The notes under the pieces are model-generated. The model was not told where the DNA came from. It saw only the letters and a list, made by a program, of their open reading frames with translations, and made no database searches. DNA of 64,000 bases. It comes from Saprospiraceae bacterium. Lineage in GTDB: Bacteria > Bacteroidota > Bacteroidia > Chitinophagales > Saprospiraceae. A program made the translations under genes and the position numbers. Shown in pieces: positions 55,058-63,843 of the stretch (position 1 is the first letter of the stretch; the number at the start of each line of letters is the position of its first letter). The stretch is from NCBI GenBank assembly GCA_016715465.1, contig JADKAA010000029.1:186001-250000 (forward strand), read 5' to 3'.

Positions 55058-55303
55058 ATGGGTTTCGAAGACATTGAAAATCTGCCTATATCCTGGCATG
55101 ATTATGAGGATATTGCGATAAAATTGTACGAAAAATTTGGAGACGATTTTGATGAATCCAGAATTTATAGAATTCGTTTTACAGATCTCATAGATTGGGT
55201 CATGTCCATCTCCAACTTTACCGGATCAAAAGAGGAGTGCAATGAAGGACACTTAGAACAGATTCAAGCCAAATGGGTATATGAGTGGAGAGACAACCAA
55301 TAA
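55058..55303 (+). CDS. iscX: IscX, iron-sulfur assembly regulator
   Basis: An 81-residue acidic protein with the IscX/YfhJ pattern: SWHDYEDIAIKLYEKFGDD, then RFTDLIDWVMSI and an acidic C-terminus. IscX binds iron and IscS and tunes the rate of cluster assembly. It is slightly longer than the usual 66 residues because of an extended C-terminus (KWVYEWRDNQ). Its last 23 bp overlap the KdsC-like gene. Confidence 0.92.
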   Translation: MGFEDIENLPISWHDYEDIAIKLYEKFGDDFDESRIYRIRFTDLIDWVMSISNFTGSKEECNEGHLEQIQAKWVYEWRDNQ

Positions 55304-55811
55304 CAGTTATCAAAATCTTTTTGACAGGTTTAATTCGGTCAACAGCTTTGTATTTGATGTTGACGGTGTTTTTACAAATGGAGATGTCCTGGTCATGGAA
55401 AATGGGGAAATGCTCAGGGTCATGAGCACCCGGGACGGTCAGGCTGTGCGGTATGCCATTGAAGCTGGATACCATGTAGCCGTGATCACCAAAGGGGCTT
55501 CCGAAGGAGTGCGCCTGCGCTTTGAATACCTCGGAGTCCCTGACATTTATGATAAGCTGAAGGAAAAAACAGAAGCATTTACCCACTTTCAAAACAAATA
55601 CAATCTTGACCGTAAAGAGATCCTGTTCATGGGCGATGATATCCCGGATCTTCCATTATTTAAATTGGCTGGCATTGCCGCTTGCCCATCCGACGCAGTA
55701 AACGACGTAATTGCCCAGGCAGAATATGTGTCACCATTCAAAGGTGGGGCGGGATGCGTAAGAGATATCATTGAAAAAATTATGCGCTTACAAGGTAAGT
55801 GGCCGGTTTAA
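55281..55811 (+). CDS. HAD-family phosphatase, KdsC-like
   Basis: A 176-residue HAD hydrolase of the KdsC/YrbI group, which dephosphorylates KDO-8-phosphate for LPS core synthesis. Motifs are FDVDGVFTNG (residues 24-33), the ITKGAS segment, and GDDIPDLP with a later KGGAGCVRDIIE tail typical of KdsC. The group's length is met. The first 23 bp overlap iscX. An alternative HAD sugar-phosphate substrate cannot be excluded, but KDO-8-phosphate is the most likely. Confidence 0.85.
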   Translation: MSGETTNNSYQNLFDRFNSVNSFVFDVDGVFTNGDVLVMENGEMLRVMSTRDGQAVRYAIEAGYHVAVITKGASEGVRLRFEYLGVPDIYDKLKEKTEAFTHFQNKYNLDRKEILFMGDDIPDLPLFKLAGIAACPSDAVNDVIAQAEYVSPFKGGAGCVRDIIEKIMRLQGKWPV

Positions 55812-56006
55812 ATAATGGTAAGCGAGGCTTGCTAAATTAATCCACTGATACACTATCTTTTTCCCAAAGTATGAAGTAAATTTTGCATATTTTTCATACG
55901 AATATGGACGGAAATCATTTTCAGATACCCTGGACGGATTAAGATCAAAAATCCTTCACGCATAATTGTATTCATTCTGGATATAAGGAGGGCAATGTCG
56001 TGCTCG

Positions 56007-56037
56007 TTGACAGTTACCTCAGTTTTGGCTATCTTTG
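56007..56037 (+). promoter_or_regulatory. Bacteroidota-type promoter (TTG-N20-TATCTTTG) for rluA
   Basis: A TTG at 56007-56009 is followed after 20 bp by an exact TAnnTTTG box at 56030-56037, 19 bp before the rluA start codon at 56057. Both elements and spacing fit the Bacteroidota consensus. Confidence 0.6.
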
Positions 56038-56056
56038 CATCAAAATAAAGTAGTCA

Positions 56057-56743
56057 TTGAAAGGAATTCAAATCATTTACGAAGATAATCATCTAATAGC
56101 GGTCAATAAAAAGGCTGGCATGTTGGTTCATGCCGATGAAACAGGGGATGACACCCTTGAGGAGGCAGTTAAAGCCTATATAAAAGTCAGGTACCAAAAA
56201 CCCGGCGATGTCTGGCTTGGCGTATTACATCGACTAGACAGGCCTGTATCAGGTGTTACTATATTTGCCAGGACCAGTAAATCAGCGGAAAGGATGAGCA
56301 AACTTTTTCAGGAAAAGGCAATTACCAAAATCTATTATGCCATATCCGACAGGCGTCCAGAACCATTAAGTGGCATTTTGGAACACTACCTCTTAAAGGA
56401 AGAAACAGGGAATAAAGTACGAGCCAGAACCTCAGAATTTCCAGGGAGCAAATTGGCCATTACCCATTATGATTTGGCTGGCGAGATTGACGGAAGGGTG
56501 TTGATCAGACTGGAACTTAAAACAGGAAGACCACATCAGGCCAGGGTCCAATTGAGTAAACTTGGATGTCCAATCATCGGAGACATGAAATATGGAAGCA
56601 AGGTTTTGCTTGATGGCAAGTCAATAGGATTGCATTGCAGGGAAATGAGTTTTATACATCCTGTGACAAAAGAACCCATAAAAATAGAAGCTGATTTTCC
56701 GGAAAACCATACCTGGCGGATATTTAGCCAAATGATTGACTAA
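56057..56743 (+). CDS. RluA family pseudouridine synthase
   Basis: A 228-residue RNA-modifying enzyme that isomerises uridine to pseudouridine in rRNA or tRNA. The catalytic Asp motif is LHRLDRPVSG (about residue 58), and the family pocket LKTGRPHQARVQL (about 160) follows. There is no S4 domain, so it is a short form. It starts at TTG 56057; no earlier in-frame ATG exists. It is followed by the coiled-coil gene 9 bp downstream. Confidence 0.9.
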   Translation: MKGIQIIYEDNHLIAVNKKAGMLVHADETGDDTLEEAVKAYIKVRYQKPGDVWLGVLHRLDRPVSGVTIFARTSKSAERMSKLFQEKAITKIYYAISDRRPEPLSGILEHYLLKEETGNKVRARTSEFPGSKLAITHYDLAGEIDGRVLIRLELKTGRPHQARVQLSKLGCPIIGDMKYGSKVLLDGKSIGLHCREMSFIHPVTKEPIKIEADFPENHTWRIFSQMID

Positions 56744-56752
56744 AACTAAATC

Positions 56753-57690
56753 ATGGAAGATACAGCCCTGGAAATAAAGAATTCAATTGGAAAGATTGCT
56801 GCTCTGGAAGCTGCAAAAAACACCATGAATTGCTGACCACTTCCATGGTAGGACTCAGACTGGAACTGGAAGAACTTACGCTGCAGCAATCCAAAGAATT
56901 AGACGATATCGAACATCTTGAAAAAATGAACGTATCCTCGGTTCTGCAGACAATTTTAGGCAGAAAAGAAGATCAGCTCGATAAGGAACGTCAGGAATAT
57001 CTGGCAGTAGCCATGAAAATTAAGGAAATTAAAAAAACCATTGAACTCACAGAATATGAGGCGCGTATCCTGGAAGAAAAAGTACAAAACCAGGTTCAGC
57101 TGAAACAACAACTTGACATCCTTAAACAAAAGCGGGAGGTCGAAATTTTAACGGTTGATGATCAGGCCAGACCAGCCCTGCAGAACACCATTCAAAAAAT
57201 TGACGATTGTTCCAGGACAATTGCTGAACTGAATGAAGCGTATTTGGCAGGTCATCAGGCTCTTCTGGCAGTTGAGCAGGTGCAGGCTTATTTACAGGAA
57301 GCAGTAAAATGGGGAGAATGGGATATGTATGGAGGCAATAGGGGAAATGACTATAGAAAACATGACGCCATAGATCAGGCTACCAATGCTACCTATATGG
57401 CGAACCAGAAACTCATGGTTTTTAAGAAAGAATTAATAGATGTAGGTTTGAATGAGGAGGAAATCCACCTGGAAATCGCAAAATTTTCCCGTTTTTCAGA
57501 CATATTTTTTGACAACCTGGTCACCGATTGGATTGCTCAAAAGAAAATAAAAAGCGTTATTGCGGCGGTTACCGGCGAAAAAGAAAAAATTGGGAACCTT
57601 ATGCAACACGTAACCACTACTTTATCAAAAGTAAAAGCCGATAAAGTTGAGCTTGAGGTATTAAAAGACTCAATTATTGTGGGTAGCTAA
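56753..57690 (+). pseudogene. helical/coiled-coil protein of unknown function, one frame break
   Basis: ATG 56753 opens a helical frame (DTALEIKNSIGKIAALEAA) that stops after 23 residues. Adding one A to the six-A run at 56815-56820 joins it to the long frame (KKHHELLTTSMVG...) and gives 312 residues. The product is mostly helical with long heptad-like stretches (about 20-160), a short Trp/Gly loop (KWGEWDMYGGNRGNDY, about 183-198) and more helices. No membrane span, signal or catalytic motif is visible, and I do not recognise the family with certainty. It follows rluA by 9 bp and is convergent with mtgA. Confidence 0.7.
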
Positions 57691-57697
57691 AATTTCA

Positions 57698-58432
57698 TTA
57701 TTCGTCGTTTTCGGTGTCATAACCCTCAAAATCGAGCTTTCCACCCCACATCCGCATTTGATCAAGAGCCCAATCTGTTCTTCGTTGCACATACGGACCG
57801 GGTCTTGCAGCATTGTACCTTCTTGGACTTGGCAGGATGACTGCCAATCTGGCTGCTTCAGATTTTTTTAATTTTGATGCATCTTTTCCAAAGTAATGAA
57901 TAGATGCAGCCTGGGCTCCATATAGTCCTTCCCCCATTTCAGCCACATTTAAATACACTTCCATGATGCGTTCCTTATCCCAAAAAGTCTCTATTAAAAG
58001 CGTAAAATAGACTTCAAGGCCTTTGCGTAGATAATTTCTGCCTGTCCAGAGGAAAACATTTTTTGCAGTCTGTTGACTGATCGTACTGCCACCTCGTAGT
58101 TTTTTGCCACGCTGGTTGGATCTAATGGCTTTTTTCATGGCTTCGATGTTAAAACCAAAATGATTCAAATATTCCTGGTCTTCACAAACGACCACTGCAA
58201 GCTGGAGGTTGGGAGAGATATTTTCCAGTGGTTCCCAGTCTTTAACCAATTTTAAGGGCTTGCCATTAATCAGTTGCTGGCCACATCTTATGATCATCAG
58301 GGGGGTAAATGGAATAGGAACCCACCTGAAAATTATGGTGGAAATGACACTGGCAAAAATAAAACCCAGTACCCCAAGGTATAACCATTTCCATGCTTTT
58401 TTGACCAGATATCGCCAACGTTGTTTTTCCAT
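57698..58432 (-). CDS. mtgA: monofunctional biosynthetic peptidoglycan transglycosylase
   Basis: A 244-residue GT51 enzyme. It has one N-terminal membrane anchor (about residues 14-35) and the transglycosylase core: CEDQEYLNHFGF with the catalytic Glu (about residue 85), RGGSTISQQTAKNVFLW, and EVYLNVAEMGEGLYGAQAAS. It polymerises lipid II into glycan strands without a transpeptidase domain. It lies 23 bp downstream of mqnA and is probably co-transcribed. Confidence 0.93.
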   Translation of the reverse strand: MEKQRWRYLVKKAWKWLYLGVLGFIFASVISTIIFRWVPIPFTPLMIIRCGQQLINGKPLKLVKDWEPLENISPNLQLAVVVCEDQEYLNHFGFNIEAMKKAIRSNQRGKKLRGGSTISQQTAKNVFLWTGRNYLRKGLEVYFTLLIETFWDKERIMEVYLNVAEMGEGLYGAQAASIHYFGKDASKLKKSEAARLAVILPSPRRYNAARPGPYVQRRTDWALDQMRMWGGKLDFEGYDTENDE

Positions 58433-58455
58433 CTCGCTAAATTAGCAAATAATCA

Positions 58456-59205
58456 TTACCTCAAATAATACCTTCCTGCTTCCATAAACATCTTCATTGC
58501 CTGCCACTTATTTTTATCCATGAAATAGGATATGTTATCCGTATAATAGGATTTTATATCCGGTATATGGGTGTATGGCGTGAGATCAAGGTCAGGAATG
58601 TGATCTATTCCCAGTTTGAGAATTTCATTCAATTGGGATATTGTATGTTCATCCACACTCGAGTTTGAGACAAAAACGGCAAAAACAAAGGGCAAACCCG
58701 TAAATTCTTTCCATGCGTGGCTAAGATCCAGTGAATAGGTAAAATGATTTTCAAGTTCAAAGACTTTGTCGCCAATGGCCAGTACAGCTCCCTTTTCCTT
58801 CTCCTGGTGAAATTTTTCCGGTATACCATTTTGAATATATATTTTCCGCTTCATCTTTTCCCGAAGAATAATTTGGGAAAGCAATACAGAAGTTCGCGAG
58901 TCAACATCCAGATATAACACCTCTGCCTCCTCCAATGGATAATGGGAGTATAATTTCACTGTTCGCACATAATCGTTGCATCCAATACAAAAATCTGTGA
59001 CAATGTTGTAATTCTCCAGTTGGAACAATGATCCTACCGGCATCAGTGCCAATTCACTTTTTCCCTGAATAAAATCTGCAGCGCAATCAGCAGGCGTGCG
59101 ATTTTTTACTTCAAACGCATGATCTGGCTTGCACTTAAAACCTTCAAGGAAGGGCAGGGTATTGAGGTAAGAAACCAAAGACAGTGCAATCTTCTTAGTT
59201 GCCAT
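58456..59205 (-). CDS. mqnA: menaquinone biosynthesis chorismate dehydratase MqnA
   Basis: A 249-residue MqnA/MqnD-fold enzyme that converts chorismate to 3-enolpyruvoylbenzoate, the first step of the futalosine menaquinone pathway. The opening (LSLVSYLNTLPFLEGF) and the strands ALMPVGSLFQL and TVKLYSHYPLEE are typical of MqnA. The rest of the pathway is not in the window, but the UbiA-type enzyme at 19.2 kb could be MqnP. It is divergent from the sphingolipid operon, sharing an 84-bp gap. Confidence 0.88.
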   Translation of the reverse strand: MATKKIALSLVSYLNTLPFLEGFKCKPDHAFEVKNRTPADCAADFIQGKSELALMPVGSLFQLENYNIVTDFCIGCNDYVRTVKLYSHYPLEEAEVLYLDVDSRTSVLLSQIILREKMKRKIYIQNGIPEKFHQEKEKGAVLAIGDKVFELENHFTYSLDLSHAWKEFTGLPFVFAVFVSNSSVDEHTISQLNEILKLGIDHIPDLDLTPYTHIPDIKSYYTDNISYFMDKNKWQAMKMFMEAGRYYLR

Positions 59206-59227
59206 GTAGGAATTTTAGTTAATTTTG
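59199..59227 (+). promoter_or_regulatory. Bacteroidota-type promoter (TTG-N18-TAATTTTG) for the sphingolipid operon
   Basis: A TTG at 59199-59201 and an exact TAnnTTTG box at 59220-59227 are separated by 18 bp. It lies 62 bp before ATG 59290, after the mqnA start region, which supports the later start for the phosphatidyltransferase gene. Confidence 0.5.
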
Positions 59228-59289
59228 CACAAAATAAACATTTCTGGACCGGAAATGATTATACATTAAGAGTAAAACTGTCAGTGGTA

Positions 59290-59994
59290 ATGAATGGAGG
59301 ATGGAAATTCCAGGGACAAAAGTTGGTTTACAGCGCTATAAATCCCTTAATCAATAGCTTGATCAAATTGGGGGTAACACCTAATTTTATAACATTCATG
59401 GGGTTGATATTCAACATTTTGGCCAGTATCATTTTCATTGCAGGTGTAGAAAAAGGAAGTAGGGGAGACCATCGATATATTGGTTGGGCATGTGCCACAA
59501 TCCTGTTGGGAGGACTTATGGACATGATCGATGGAAGGCTGGCAAGGGTTGGAAAACAGGAAAGTCGCTATGGTGCCATGTTTGATTCAGTACTTGACAG
59601 GTATAGTGAAATGATTATGTTTTTGGGTATTTGTTATTATTTAATAGGGTATAGTTATTTTCTAAGTTCACTTTTTGCATTCATTGGCATGATTGGTTCC
59701 ATCATGGTTAGTTATACCAGGGCGAGAGCAGAAGGACTTGGTTTAAAAATGGGAGACGTTGGTTTTATGCAAAGACCAGAACGCATCTTATTGGTAGGTA
59801 TTTCAGGCGTAACCTGTGGGGTAACCTCTCATTTTATTGGTTCGGAGTACAAAATCCTTGTAGATTGGCTACCATTTCCGTTATTTGAAACAATTACTAT
59901 TTTTACATTTCCTATTTTTATCCTGGCTGTTTTTGCTAACATGACTGCCATCAGCCGATTGTTAGCTGCGAGGCAAATGCTTCAAAACCCTTAA
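59290..59994 (+). CDS. CDP-alcohol phosphatidyltransferase family protein
   Basis: About 234 residues, an integral membrane enzyme. The catalytic motif is DMIDGRLARVGKQESRYG followed by AMFDSVLDR, matching DG-2-AR-8/9-G-3-D-3-D with all metal aspartates. Such enzymes transfer a phospho group from a CDP-lipid to an alcohol, for example inositol phosphate or glycerol phosphate. Its position first in an operon with a PAP2 enzyme and serine palmitoyltransferase suggests synthesis of a phosphoinositol-type lipid headgroup (inference). An in-frame upstream start at 59119 would overlap mqnA and precede the promoter, so ATG 59290 is chosen. Confidence 0.85.
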   Translation: MNGGWKFQGQKLVYSAINPLINSLIKLGVTPNFITFMGLIFNILASIIFIAGVEKGSRGDHRYIGWACATILLGGLMDMIDGRLARVGKQESRYGAMFDSVLDRYSEMIMFLGICYYLIGYSYFLSSLFAFIGMIGSIMVSYTRARAEGLGLKMGDVGFMQRPERILLVGISGVTCGVTSHFIGSEYKILVDWLPFPLFETITIFTFPIFILAVFANMTAISRLLAARQMLQNP

Positions 59995-60005
59995 CATATA
60001 ATGGC

Positions 60006-60521
60006 ATGAATAAAACATTCTACCAATCATTTCTGGACAAGACTTATGAACCACAAGGACTACCCTCTGATTATCCCGTGCCAGATAAAGAGGGATTGTT
60101 GTTCTATATTCAACGAAATCAAAATTACAATACCGTTGTGTATGAGGTAAATAAAACAGAGTTGGGAGACTGGAATATGAATGACCCCATGAAAGTTTAC
60201 TGGATAAAATACAATCAATTGCAGGAGGAATGTGAGTTAAATTACATTCAAAACAAGTTGGCGTATGGGTATAATTCCCAGATAATCAATAACGATTTGA
60301 TTGAGTTTTCCTTTGTTAGTTATAAAAAGCAATTTTTTATTCAAAAGGTTGGGCAAAATGATTTCCGGGTTATTACAGACCTTTCCGGTTCCTATGCCTA
60401 TTTAAATAACATGTACGTATATGCCGAAGAGTTTGGAGTCTTTCCTGAGGTGAAGTTTGTCGAATTATTTGGCATGCGCATCGATTCAATGGGACCATGT
60501 TATGAAAAAATCATTCCTTAG
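60006..60521 (+). CDS. DUF4833-like protein in the sphingolipid operon
   Basis: A 171-residue soluble protein with no signal or membrane segment. It contains repeated aromatic and polar blocks (YIQRNQNYNTVVYEVNKT, PMKVYWIKY, FVSYKKQFFIQKV) and ends FGMRIDSMGPCYEKIIP. The pattern fits the DUF4833 family, but I have no structure or motif that fixes a reaction. Its place between a phosphatidyltransferase and a PAP2 enzyme, with tight spacing on both sides (11 and 15 bp), argues for a role in the same lipid pathway. Confidence 0.6.
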   Translation: MNKTFYQSFLDKTYEPQGLPSDYPVPDKEGLLFYIQRNQNYNTVVYEVNKTELGDWNMNDPMKVYWIKYNQLQEECELNYIQNKLAYGYNSQIINNDLIEFSFVSYKKQFFIQKVGQNDFRVITDLSGSYAYLNNMYVYAEEFGVFPEVKFVELFGMRIDSMGPCYEKIIP

Positions 60522-60536
60522 TGTTTTTAATTACCC

Positions 60537-61481
60537 GTGATAGTAGAGATTTTTAATAAACAGGAAGATTCCAGAAAGTTATCGGATTTGAAAATTCTGA
60601 TTGGATTTTCAGTTTTTTACTTGATTTGGTGCACACTTTTCATTACTGCGAGAATTGACCATGCTTATTTTTATGTCATGCTGCTCATGTTTTTTCTGGT
60701 GCATAAAAAATCCAGAAATTTTGTCCTTGGTTTTTCATTTTTTGCGCTATTCTGGATAATTTATGACGGACTAAGGATTCTACCCAACTATCTGGTAAAT
60801 GATGTGCACATCCTGCAACCATACCTCATCGAAAAAGCATGGTTCGGCATACAACATGGCAGTGAGCTGCTCACCCCCAATGAATACTTCAGACTGCACT
60901 CGAGCAAGGGACTGGATATTGCGTCCGCAATCTTTTATCTGACCTGGGTACCCATCCCTTTATTATTGGCAATTATATTGTTTTTCAGGAACACCCAGGC
61001 ACTGCTGATGTTCACATCTTGTTACCTGTTTACCAACATATTAGGTTTTGTCATCTATTACAGTTATCCCGCTGCGCCCCCTTGGTATTTCGATACCTAT
61101 GGTAATCATCTTCGACTGGATGTGATGGCAAATGCCGCCGGCCTGGTCAATTTCGATCGAATTATCGGATTTCCCCTGTTTCAGAATTTATATACCAAAA
61201 ACTCGAATGTCTTTGCCGCTGTACCCTCGCTTCATGCTGCATATCCTGTCGTAACCTGGTATTTTTCAAAGAAATATGCACCAAAATGGCTCACGGTTTT
61301 GGTTTTTATTGATATTTTGGGTATTTGGTTTTCTGCCGTATATACTTTTCACCATTACATCATAGATGTACTGCTGGGAGGTGCAGTAGCGCTTACAGCC
61401 ATACTAATATACGAAAATATACTCCTAAAAACAAAATTCTCAAATTTCATTACTAAATTTGCCTCCTTTATAGAAAGATAA
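60537..61481 (+). CDS. PAP2-superfamily membrane enzyme, AUR1-like
   Basis: A 314-residue multispan membrane protein of the PAP2/inositol-phosphorylceramide-synthase type. The phosphatase motifs are PSLHAAYP (about residue 230, catalytic His) and HHYIIDVLLGG (about 275, second His and the Asp), set between helices. AUR1-like enzymes move phosphoinositol from phosphatidylinositol to ceramide. With the phosphatidyltransferase and serine palmitoyltransferase next to it, that reaction is the leading hypothesis; a simple lipid phosphatase is the alternative. It starts at GTG 60537. Confidence 0.8.
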   Translation: MIVEIFNKQEDSRKLSDLKILIGFSVFYLIWCTLFITARIDHAYFYVMLLMFFLVHKKSRNFVLGFSFFALFWIIYDGLRILPNYLVNDVHILQPYLIEKAWFGIQHGSELLTPNEYFRLHSSKGLDIASAIFYLTWVPIPLLLAIILFFRNTQALLMFTSCYLFTNILGFVIYYSYPAAPPWYFDTYGNHLRLDVMANAAGLVNFDRIIGFPLFQNLYTKNSNVFAAVPSLHAAYPVVTWYFSKKYAPKWLTVLVFIDILGIWFSAVYTFHHYIIDVLLGGAVALTAILIYENILLKTKFSNFITKFASFIER

Positions 61482-61492
61482 AATGTTAACAT

Positions 61493-62698
61493 ATGAATTT
61501 ACTTAGACAAAAAATGAAGGCCTATGACATTCCACAGAAAATAATGGACATGGGGCTTTATCCATACTTCCGAATGATTGAATCTGAGCAGGATACTGTG
61601 GTCAGAATCAATGGGAAAGAAGTGATGATGTTTGGTTCAAATTCATATCTTGGACTCACAAATCACCCAAAACTTAAGGAGGCGGCTAAAGCAGCAGTTG
61701 ATAAATATGGTTCAGGTTGTGCGGGTTCCCGTTTTCTCAATGGTACACTGGATTTACATATAGAACTTGAGGAGGCGCTTGCTGAATTTGTCGGTAAGGA
61801 AGGTGCTTTGGTATTTAGTACAGGATTTCAGGTAAATCTCGGGGTAATTTCTTCCATTCCCGGCAGACATGATTATATCATCCTTGATGATCTGGACCAT
61901 GCTTGTATTCTTGATGGAGCAAGATTATCATTTGCCAAAACGCTTAAATATGAGCATAACAACATGGAGGATCTGGAGCGCATCTTATCCAGAACCGATG
62001 CTGATAAAATAAAACTGATCGCCATTGATGGCGTTTTCAGTATGGAAGGAGACATAGCCAAGTTGCCTCAAATTGTGGAGCTTGCTGAAAAGTACAATGC
62101 AAACATCATGGTGGATGATGCCCATGGCTTGGGTGTTTTAGGTCCATTGGGAAGAGGTACTGCAGCTCACTTTGGACTTACCGATAAAGTTGACCTTATT
62201 ATGGGTACTTTTTCAGAATCTCTGGCTACCATTGGAGGTTTTATTGCAGCTGATCTCGATACCATTAATTATCTGAAGCATAACGCAAGGTCTCTGATAT
62301 TTAGTGCCAGTATTGCACCGGCAAATGCGGCAGCAGTGCTTGCTGCCCTGGAAGTAATTAAGGAAGAGCCGGAAAGAATTACCAGGCTTTGGGACAATAC
62401 CCATTATGCTATGAAGTTAATTAAAGAAGCGGGATTCGATACTGGTCACACAGAAACTCCAATCATACCTATTTACATACGGGATGATTTCAAAACATTC
62501 CAATTGACAAAAATGCTTCAGGATCAGGGAGTTTTTGTAAATCCTGTGGTATCTCCCGCTGTAGCAAGTACCAGCTCTCTCATCAGATTTTCGCTGATGG
62601 CTACACACACATTTGAACAAATTGAGGAGGCAATAGATAAGCTGGCCACTATTAGTAAAAAACTCGATATTCTCCAAACCAATAAGGTGAACGCATGA
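61493..62698 (+). CDS. serine palmitoyltransferase-type alpha-oxoamine synthase, PLP lysine replaced
   Basis: A 401-residue enzyme of the alpha-oxoamine synthase family, most like bacterial serine palmitoyltransferase, which condenses serine with an acyl thioester to start sphingolipid synthesis. Features are FGSNSYLGLTNHPKL, GSGCAGSRFLNGT, MVDDAHGLGVLG and RSLIFSASIAP. In the cofactor motif, GTFSESLATIGGF has Glu242 (codon GAA at 62216-62218) where the Schiff-base Lys is expected; the kbl product at 25.7 kb keeps Lys242. As written it should not form an internal aldimine. It overlaps the next gene by 4 bp (ATGA). Confidence 0.9.
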   Translation: MNLLRQKMKAYDIPQKIMDMGLYPYFRMIESEQDTVVRINGKEVMMFGSNSYLGLTNHPKLKEAAKAAVDKYGSGCAGSRFLNGTLDLHIELEEALAEFVGKEGALVFSTGFQVNLGVISSIPGRHDYIILDDLDHACILDGARLSFAKTLKYEHNNMEDLERILSRTDADKIKLIAIDGVFSMEGDIAKLPQIVELAEKYNANIMVDDAHGLGVLGPLGRGTAAHFGLTDKVDLIMGTFSESLATIGGFIAADLDTINYLKHNARSLIFSASIAPANAAAVLAALEVIKEEPERITRLWDNTHYAMKLIKEAGFDTGHTETPIIPIYIRDDFKTFQLTKMLQDQGVFVNPVVSPAVASTSSLIRFSLMATHTFEQIEEAIDKLATISKKLDILQTNKVNA

Positions 62699-63825
62699 GT
62701 ATAGAGATCAGAAAGGTCGAAACGGACAAGGAAAAAAAACAATTCATTGATTTTCCTCACGATCTTTATAAAACTGATCCAAATTATGTACCCGAAATTT
62801 ACCTTGCGGTTTCAGAATTAATCAGCGAGAAAAAAAATCCATTTTTCAAACACTCCAAAGCATCTCTTTATCTGGCTTACAAGGATGACAAAATTGTTGG
62901 GCGAGTAGCTGCAATAATAAACAACAATTACAACAAATTTCACACTTGTAATGTGGGTTTTTTTGGATTGTTTGATGTCATCGACGACCAGGAAGTTGCC
63001 AATTCATTACTTGATGCCGCTATGGCCTACGGAAAAGCAAATGGGGTGGACAGGGTCCTTGGCCCTACCAATTTTACCACCAATGATACGGCAGGTCTGC
63101 TGGTAGAAGGCTTCGATTCTCCTCCCGTGGTTCAAATGACGTACAATTATGCTTATTACCAGCGATTGATAGAGCATTATGGCTTTACGAAAGACATGGA
63201 TATGTATGCATTCTGGATACCCACTAAAACAGCCAATGAAAAGTCTCTTTTACTGTCAGAAAGATTAAAGGAAAGGCTTAATTCCAGAGGCATAACTTTT
63301 AGAAACCTCAACATGAAGAAATTCAAAACTGAGGTGGACAAGGTAAGAAACATTTACCGTGCAGCATGGGAGAAAAACTGGGGCTTTGTGCCCCCTACTG
63401 ATGAAGAGTTTGATTTTCTTGCGGAGGGATTAAAAATGATTCTCGATGAAAGGTACGCCTACATCGCAGAAGAAAATGGGGAGATGATAGGTTTTGCAGT
63501 GGGCTTGCCTGACGTCAATGAAATTATGATTAATGTAAAAAAAGGAAGACTGTTTCCTTTTGGAATATTCAAATTGCTTTTTGGGAAGAAAAAAGTAAAA
63601 AAAGTGCGTATTGTCCTTCTTGGTGTGAAAGAGGAATACCGAAAAATTGGGATTGAAGCCATCTTTTATGCCAATTTAATTCGAGCAGCACAAAATAATA
63701 ATCTACTTGGTGGTGAGGCCTCCTGGATCCTGGAATCCAATCAAATGATGGTTCAGGGAGCAGAAAATCTCAATGGAAAAAAATATAAAACCTACCGCAT
63801 TTACACAAAAAATGTGGCCGGCTAA
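62695..63825 (+). CDS. GNAT-like acyltransferase, candidate bacterial ceramide synthase
   Basis: A 376-residue protein with two GNAT-like halves (about 1-190 and 190-370). The N-terminal half has YLAYKDDKIVGRVAAII and DRVLGPTNFTTNDTAG; the C-terminal half has ENGEMIGFAVGLPDVNE and VLLGVKEEYRKIGIEAIFY. No classic Q/RxxGxG/A acetyl-CoA loop is obvious. Proteins of this type sit beside serine palmitoyltransferase in sphingolipid-making bacteria, and one (Caulobacter bCerS) N-acylates the sphingoid base. That role is inferred here from position and family. Its ATG overlaps the previous stop. Confidence 0.78.
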   Translation: MSIEIRKVETDKEKKQFIDFPHDLYKTDPNYVPEIYLAVSELISEKKNPFFKHSKASLYLAYKDDKIVGRVAAIINNNYNKFHTCNVGFFGLFDVIDDQEVANSLLDAAMAYGKANGVDRVLGPTNFTTNDTAGLLVEGFDSPPVVQMTYNYAYYQRLIEHYGFTKDMDMYAFWIPTKTANEKSLLLSERLKERLNSRGITFRNLNMKKFKTEVDKVRNIYRAAWEKNWGFVPPTDEEFDFLAEGLKMILDERYAYIAEENGEMIGFAVGLPDVNEIMINVKKGRLFPFGIFKLLFGKKKVKKVRIVLLGVKEEYRKIGIEAIFYANLIRAAQNNNLLGGEASWILESNQMMVQGAENLNGKKYKTYRIYTKNVAG

Positions 63826-63843
63826 GCCCTTAAAAAATACCCT

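Noticed and set aside
59119..59289. Upstream start of the CDP-alcohol phosphatidyltransferase at 59119.
   Set aside because: It would overlap the divergent mqnA start and lie upstream of the promoter; the extra residues look like random sequence.
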